A stretch of 64,000 bases of DNA from Leucogyrophana mollusca (taxonomy: Eukaryota; Basidiomycota; Agaricomycetes; Boletales): assembly GCA_021014945.1 (NCBI GenBank), contig MU266345.1:99714-163713 (forward strand). Direction: 5' to 3'. Positions within the stretch are counted from its first letter, which is position 1. Every line of letters starts with the position of its first letter. The translations under genes and the position numbers were made by a program. Under the pieces are notes generated by a model. That model was given only the letters and a program-made list of their open reading frames with translations, was not told the origin of the DNA and searched no databases. Shown in pieces: positions 58,740-64,000 of the stretch.

Positions 58740-61508
58740 ATGGCAATTGGAACTCATTTTGAATCTGCCCAGGCCAACACGGGCAAACGTGCCGAAGCCA
58801 AGAACGACAGTGGACCATCCCCTCCCAAGGCGCGAGCGTCTCTGATTGTTCCACGAACCCGCGTTGACTTAGAATCCGTTCAGGCTACGAAATCGCCAAA
58901 GGCGCCGCTAGACAAGCAGTATCATGACATTGACGTAGGTCCCAATGTTCCTTTTCGAGGATCATGGCTCCCAGTCTCAGTGTTGAAACAATGTTACGTA
59001 GGCCCCGAAAGTGCCAAAGACTTTGGAGGCCAGGGATGTTGCTACACCACGTAACTCGGAGGTTTGAGCTCTCTTTTCTAAAATTGAATCGGCACTCAAT
59101 CGACTCCTCTCAGACCAAGAAGCCCACGGGGAAATCAGAGGAAAAAACTGATGCGCCTATGCCTACTCCAAAGGTGCGAGTATCTCGCGCACCAAGCAGC
59201 CGTTTCGTCATCTTATTCCGCCCTTTCACCTACACAGGCCAAGAAAGCACCCAAGATAGCGATACCTACCAGTGAAACCGGTGACGCGGATGTGTCTCCA
59301 GGGGCTCCAAAGATGAAGGTGGGTGTGCTCCTTTCTTAATTGAGTCATGGAATATGTTCTGACCCTTCACGTAGGCTGCGCAGCCAAATCAGACGAAAGA
59401 TGACCATGATTCGCCCGCTTCCAAGGTGCGATCTTCGTTTATCAAGGAGTGTTCCAATTCAGTGCTGATATGCCACTCGCACCCAGTCGACGAAACCAGT
59501 CAAAGGTAAAAATGGCAAGGCGTCCACTCCAAAGGTGCGACTTTTATTTTGTTTCTGGCAGTCGTGACAATCTCACACAATTGCCTCAACATAGGTCCCG
59601 AAAGCACCATCAGTAAAGGAGACCAAGAGTGGTGGCGACTCGTCCCCTTCAAAGGTACGTGGAACCGTTGGTTAAAAGTATCAAGGTGCCGGTCTTTACA
59701 TGCTTTCCTCCAGGCTGAAAAGTTGTCAAAAGTACCCGAGGATAAAACAAATGGTGGTACCCCTCCAAAAGTACAGTCGTTTGCTGACCTCGACGAGGAG
59801 TCCTTGCTCATATCGTATCGCTTCTCCCAGGCAGAGGAACTGTCGAAGGCGGAACGAAAGAAGCCTTCCGGCCCCTCATCTTCGAAGGTATTGGTCTGCG
59901 CTCTTCTTGACAGAAGCTCGCTTCCGACGTTCTTCCACTCAGGCTGCGAAACCATCAAAGCCACTAGATGGCGATAATCCCTCAGGAGTGTCCCTTCCAG
60001 ATGTACGAGTTTCTCGAACCTTGGTATTCAGTGCTGACATACCATTGCCTTGTGCTCACGACACACAGTTAAAGGTGTCGCCTCCATCAGAGGGCGATAA
60101 CTGCGCGGTCACAATTCCTTCAAAGGTTTGTAGTCCTATTAGTTATGGACCTTTTGTCGGAACTAATTTTGATACGGGACTCGAAGACACCACCCGAATC
60201 AGCTCCAGATAAGCTGACAGATGTAAGGGTCTTCGTTCTTTTATCAACCACCGGCGGTAGACATTTAAATATTCCACTCAGGACCAAGAATCGTCAAAGG
60301 CACTGCAGGTTTATAACGGACCCGAAATTACTCCTCATCCAAAGGTCCGATCCATCACCATTCTCGAGATGGTGACAATTAGTGACTTGTCTTGCCCTCA
60401 CATCACCACAGGCGCCGGAAACCAAAAACCACGCCGGCACCGCGCTAGTCGTTGCCATTGAAGTCCTAGATACCACCCGAAAACTAGCCCCACACTCCGC
60501 TGTACAGGCGCTTTTATCAGTTTGTCACGGGATCCTGGTTCTCGTTCAAGTACGTGAGGTCGGAGTATCTTGAATGTATCCCATTCTTATTGGACGCGAT
60601 GGCAGGGCGCGATCAAGAATCAAGATGACTTTGTGGATGTTGCACAGCAGTGTCACGACATAGGAGTGATGGTCTGGCGGAGAACCTCCAAGCTATCTGG
60701 TGGAAATATTGATCCTGACGTCGCAGAGGTTCTCCGTGCGTTCACAAGGTCGTTTTGGGTCTCCACAACTCGTTGCTCGGTTTCGCTTAACTAACATGTC
60801 TAACAGAGCCGTTGGCAATGTCAAAAATAGCATCGATGCCGCGATAAAGGAGAACGAGGGGCGTATTTTTCCCGTTAGGATGTTTTTTGCTTCGGTAGAC
60901 CACAAGAAGATAGCTGCCTGGAAACACGACCTCGAGCGCCGCCGACAGGACTTCATTGCGAGTGCCCTTGTTCGCTCTAGTTACATTGATGTTAACGATT
61001 TTAACCACCAACCATGACAGATCGAGCTCAGTTTACTCGCTCTCATGAAGAGGAACCAAATCATTACTGTTATCAAGCCGACAGCGAAGGCAGTTCAGAA
61101 CAGGAAGATGATTACAAATGGGCGAGTACCTCACCTACCGGCATGTGTGTAGCTAATTGCTAATGAATTATGCAGAAAGGAAGCCGGAAATCCTGGAAGT
61201 CCAGCGACGGCTAAGGGCAGCCCCTGTCCCGAAGGTAAAGGCAAGGGCAAAGGCAAAGATAAAGCTACGGGTATGAAGTATCCCAGTGGCAACGAGGGCA
61301 AGCCATCCCGAGTCCAGCCCTCGGACTCGAAAAAAGGACAGCCTTCGGGGAGTAATGAAAGTGCGCACAAGGGCAAGCACCGGCCGAGTGTATGTCGCCC
61401 ACCCTTTGTCTTGATATGATTGAAACTAAACATATAATAAAGGATACACCACCCCCTCCATTGCAGGCGGCATCGACCAGCAAAGGATGGGCACGCAAGG
61501 TCAAGTAG
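58740..61508 (+). CDS. Micro-exon-array protein with MLKL-N-terminal-like helical domain
   Basis: The function is unknown. The N-terminal half is a Lys/Ser/Pro-rich linker encoded by a series of tiny exons listed in the next entry. From 60412 it continues TALVVAIEVLDTTRKLAPHS, VQALLSVCHGILVLVQNQDD, FVDVAQQCHDIGVMVWRRTS, VKNSIDAAIKENEGRIFPVR and KIAAWKHDLERRRQDF. This is a helical bundle that resembles the MLKL-NTD-like domain common in Agaricomycete proteins (family assignment by recall). Exons 60412-60549, 60618-60748 and 60807 onward join in frame. The tail (61021-61508) is rich in Lys, Gly and Ser and ends STSKGWARKVK. Two splicing solutions exist for the last introns (see findings). The ATG at 58740 is the simplest start; further 5' exons are possible. 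Confidence 0.65.
58773..60344 (+). repeat. Array of symmetric phase-0 micro-exons
   Basis: Exons, all multiples of three and in one frame: 58773-58829 (57 nt), 58884-58934 (51), 59002-59061 (60), 59114-59173 (60), 59238-59318 (81), 59375-59425 (51), 59487-59534 (48), 59595-59654 (60), 59714-59770 (57), 59831-59887 (57), 59943-60002 (60), 60069-60125 (57), 60187-60222 (36) and 60282-60344 (63). Introns are 52-67 nt. The first candidate intron (58830-58883) begins gc rather than gt and is open, so it may be coding. Typical products: AEKLSKVPEDKTNGGTPPK and AEELSKAERKKPSGPSSSK; most exons begin with Ala and end with Ser/Pro-Lys. Introns 59426-59486 and 60003-60068 share attcagtgctga(t/c)at(g/a)cca, so exon and intron appear to have been duplicated together. 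Confidence 0.75.
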
Positions 61509-62358
61509 TTTTCTGAGGGTGGGTGAAATCTTGTCCTTTCTCTATGCAGCTCACTCCTCTCGTTTCGTTCACATAATCCAGGACATCAACTTGTGAATCT
61601 GCGTCACACGAAACGTTCTCCGCCAGGCTCGGCACTCTTAGAGCCAGCAGATGCTTTGGCCTGCGGGCGGCAGTGCATCCTGCACATGCTGTGATGCCCA
61701 AACGCCGCAACCGCGTTTCACGCCATACTGCGCGTATACAAAAGGACCAGAGTTGTCGTGAGCGAAGGCACGCGGTGAAGCGATATTTAGAAACCTCTCG
61801 AAACTCCGAAGTTGGTAGAGGCAGTGCAATACCAGGAGGGGCCGCCCTCTCGTCGACATCCTCTCGCTGACGGGTTACCATCTCCACCCTGAAGGTTGCT
61901 GTGTGTGAATGGACTTGAAGCATTTTCGCGTCAGAATTCAGAGGGTGACGAAACAGATTCTGATGATGGCGGGAAGCACCGCGCAACTTGGTACTCAACC
62001 ACACTCAACGCAAACCACCGCCGATATGGAGTCTCGGAGCGCGTCAGCGTCTCGTCCTTGGTCATTGTCTCGTGCTATTGTATCCCACAAAGCTGGTCAG
62101 ATACCTGAGGAGCCATCCACGATTAGTCCTGAGGCTCAAGGTATCTCCAACGAATATGTCTCCAACCAGCTCCCCACGCATCTGCTATATGTACCATACA
62201 TGAAGCTCATGAGCGCTTGAGCCGAAGCGAGGTAGCGAGGTGAAAAGACACTTTTTAGCATATCTCCGAGGGGGATCGAGCAAACATGTGACAGCATGTG
62301 ACCGTGTACATCCCAGACCTGCGCTGAAACGCGACTACATCCTGGGTTTGGGAAAACA
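61509..62358. other. Region without a confident gene, about 850 bp
   Basis: The plus-strand frame opening with an ATG at 61909 encodes MDLKHFRVRIQRVTKQILMM and continues to 62220, ending HLLYVPYMKLMSA; another frame reads SEGDETDSDDGGKHRATWYS. Neither shows a known domain. They may be parts of a degenerate gene linked to the HET remnant downstream. Confidence 0.3.
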
Positions 62359-63517
62359 ATGATTGAATACGCCATCCTCTCTCATACATGTCTTTGACGA
62401 AGGGGAACCGACATTCAAGAACGCATCAAAGAGAAGGGGGAGGGGGAGATGGAGAAAGTTTTGGGGAGGCGTGGGATACCAGAACCTGAGGGAGTTCTGA
62501 CGGTAAGAAGGGAAAGGAGTATGGGTGCGATCTCGTCTGGTCGGATACGCGTTGCATCAACAAGGCTAGCAGCGCAGAGACGGACGAGGCCATCCGATCG
62601 ATGTTCAACCTTTCAGGTGGTATCGGAACGCCGATTTATGCATCGCCTACCTAGCCAACTCGTTCACTGTCTCCGATTTCGAGAAAGGGTCATGGTTTGG
62701 GAGGGGATGGACGTTCCAGGAAATGCTGGCTCCGAAGAGAATGAGGTGCTATGGCAAGGGATGGATCCCTTCCAACGGAGACGACAACGACAAAGAGCGA
62801 CGGAGTAATATCATGCACACGATATCGAGGATGACGAAGATCCCCATCAGTGGCTTGATATGCTTCGAGTCTGGAACGAAGAGAGTGACAGATACGATGT
62901 CGTGAGCGTCGAACAGACGTACAACTAGGGTCGAGGACTTCGCGTATTCTCTCTTCGGGATATTCAATGTGAGCCTCACAATTGCGTATGGGGAAGAAGC
63001 CAGAGCTTTCTTTAGGCTGCTGAGCGCAATCATGCAGGAATCCAATGGACTCGACGTCTTCTACTGGATAGGCACACCCTCTCCGTACAACGCTGCTTTG
63101 CCGGATTCTCCTGATTGCTATCCCTTGCTCGACAACGACCTCGTCCATCCTAACACACCAGAGTGCCGGGCCCTTGACCGCCCGGCGCATGAGCATGATG
63201 TTTCGTATCCAGTTGGTGACCAATCACGGTTTATGTCTGAATGTCCTGCTGGTGGTTGTCGGTTCGGTAGCCTCCCACTGGGGGCCTCGCTGTAGTGGGC
63301 GAAAACAGACATTTTCCCGTATGTCCATTACGTGCTGGGGATGACCGACTACAAGGACTCGGGCGTGGATGTGTTTGTGGACACCTGCATAACGCACACA
63401 GCCTTTCTGCTCAAGATAAAGGAGAAAGAAGCTGGGCGTTCTGAATCATGGCTCTCGCAGAGCGTTTTCAAGATTTGCCCCGTGAAGGTCTTGCGCGGAC
63501 AACCTACCACCCTATAA
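62359..63517 (+). pseudogene. HET-domain (heterokaryon incompatibility) pseudogene
   Basis: HET-domain proteins trigger cell death after fusion of incompatible fungal individuals. Family segments in order: EYAILSHT (62365), then in another frame EGEPTFKN, LVWSDTRCINKASSAETDEA then IRSMFN, then in another frame WYRNADLCIAYLANSFTVSD, GWTFQEMLAPKRMRCYGKGW, SGTKRVTDTMS, a stop, then ASNRRTTRVEDFAYSLFGIF, NVSLTIAYGEEARAFFRLLS and GTPSPYNAALPDSPDCY. Lesions: frame change near 62390; about 8 extra bases (62610-62617) between MFN and WYRN; TGA at 62903-62905 where family members have Trp (MSW-AS). A C-terminal remnant extends to 63517. I describe the breaks only. Confidence 0.8.
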
Positions 63518-64000
63518 TTATAGGCCATACGTACGAAGGCACCGTACTCAAGACACCCAGGTTCACGATGTACATGTACTAACTGTGCGATTCCTGCCTT
63601 GTCCTGGTCGCGACATCCCTATCAGCGTCTGTGAGTCGTAACTTTGCTATCTCTGCTCACTGGAGGCGCCACACCTAATCATAACAGAGCAACTGGCGCT
63701 TTCAGTAGCACGTCTGCAAAGGGGATTAACACCCCCCCCCTCCTGGTTATTGGTTGCTATCGCATCGCATCTCGTTGATCCATGTAGCTGGTATTCAGTG
63801 ATCCCTCATTGTTAGCGTGCTTAGGACTTCTGGCCCAATCTCTCCAGCACACACTCGTCATCGCCCGTGTTGCAGGTCAACCCGGGTGGCCATCCTGTCG
63901 TTGCTTTAACGCCCGCAGCTCCTAATGCAAGCTTATTTGCTGCTGGTGTTCCATATCGCTACATCATCGATTCTCTACGCAGTACCAGTGAGGGGAAGCG
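63518..64000. other. End of window, no gene supported
   Basis: No convincing coding frame. A run of ten Cs occurs at about 63730-63739. A gene could continue beyond the window edge. Confidence 0.35.

Noticed and set aside
61501..62004. 167-codon minus-strand open frame
   Set aside because: Composition unlike the other proteins here, no domain, and it overlaps the end of the micro-exon gene.

Overview
This window reads as nuclear DNA of a filamentous basidiomycete, most likely a mushroom-forming, wood- or litter-decaying Agaricomycete. Genes are multi-exon with very short introns (about 47-75 nt), sit close together on both strands, and the family content fits: a methanol/alcohol oxidase of the GMC family, a Zap1-like zinc-finger factor, makorin, a G-domain GTPase, a HET-domain remnant and a protein with an MLKL-N-terminal-like helical bundle. 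No tRNA, rRNA or CRISPR array was seen.

Layout. 1-5.4 kb is a decaying block: a 79-bp tandem repeat and AT-rich DNA, then three adjacent broken genes (PX-domain/YPT35-like, an unidentified one, and a CDK7/KIN28-type kinase). 5.5-9.3 kb: a nucleoporin with two RanBP2 zinc fingers, divergent from complex I 21-kDa subunit. 9.8-12.6 kb: a 15-exon G-domain GTPase. 12.9-20.5 kb: small-molecule and housekeeping enzymes (two S33 peptidases, a J-domain protein, OHCU decarboxylase, a Gfo/Idh/MocA dehydrogenase). 20.7-26.3 kb: a ubiquitin and chromatin cluster (pentameric polyubiquitin, SAGA subunit Ada1/Hfi1, makorin E3). 27.2-30.8 kb: a tandem pair of metallo-beta-lactamase-fold hydrolases and a cytidylyltransferase-like gene lacking the first His of its HxGH motif. 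31-45 kb: Zap1-like regulator, two vacuolar-type M20 carboxypeptidases, and between them the alcohol oxidase gene. 46-58 kb: core genes (mitoribosomal mL44, Rgd2-like F-BAR/DEP/RhoGAP, histone H2A, M50B-like membrane protein, Fis1, U2AF large subunit).

The most unusual locus is at 58.7-61.5 kb: about fourteen consecutive 36-81-nt exons, all multiples of three and all bounded by phase-0 introns, encoding a Lys/Ser/Pro-rich linker in front of an MLKL-NTD-like helical domain. A HET-domain pseudogene follows at 62.4-63.5 kb, so this end of the window may be a decaying self-recognition or cell-death neighbourhood (inference). All exon models were derived by eye from splice consensus and reading-frame continuity; no searches or alignments were run.
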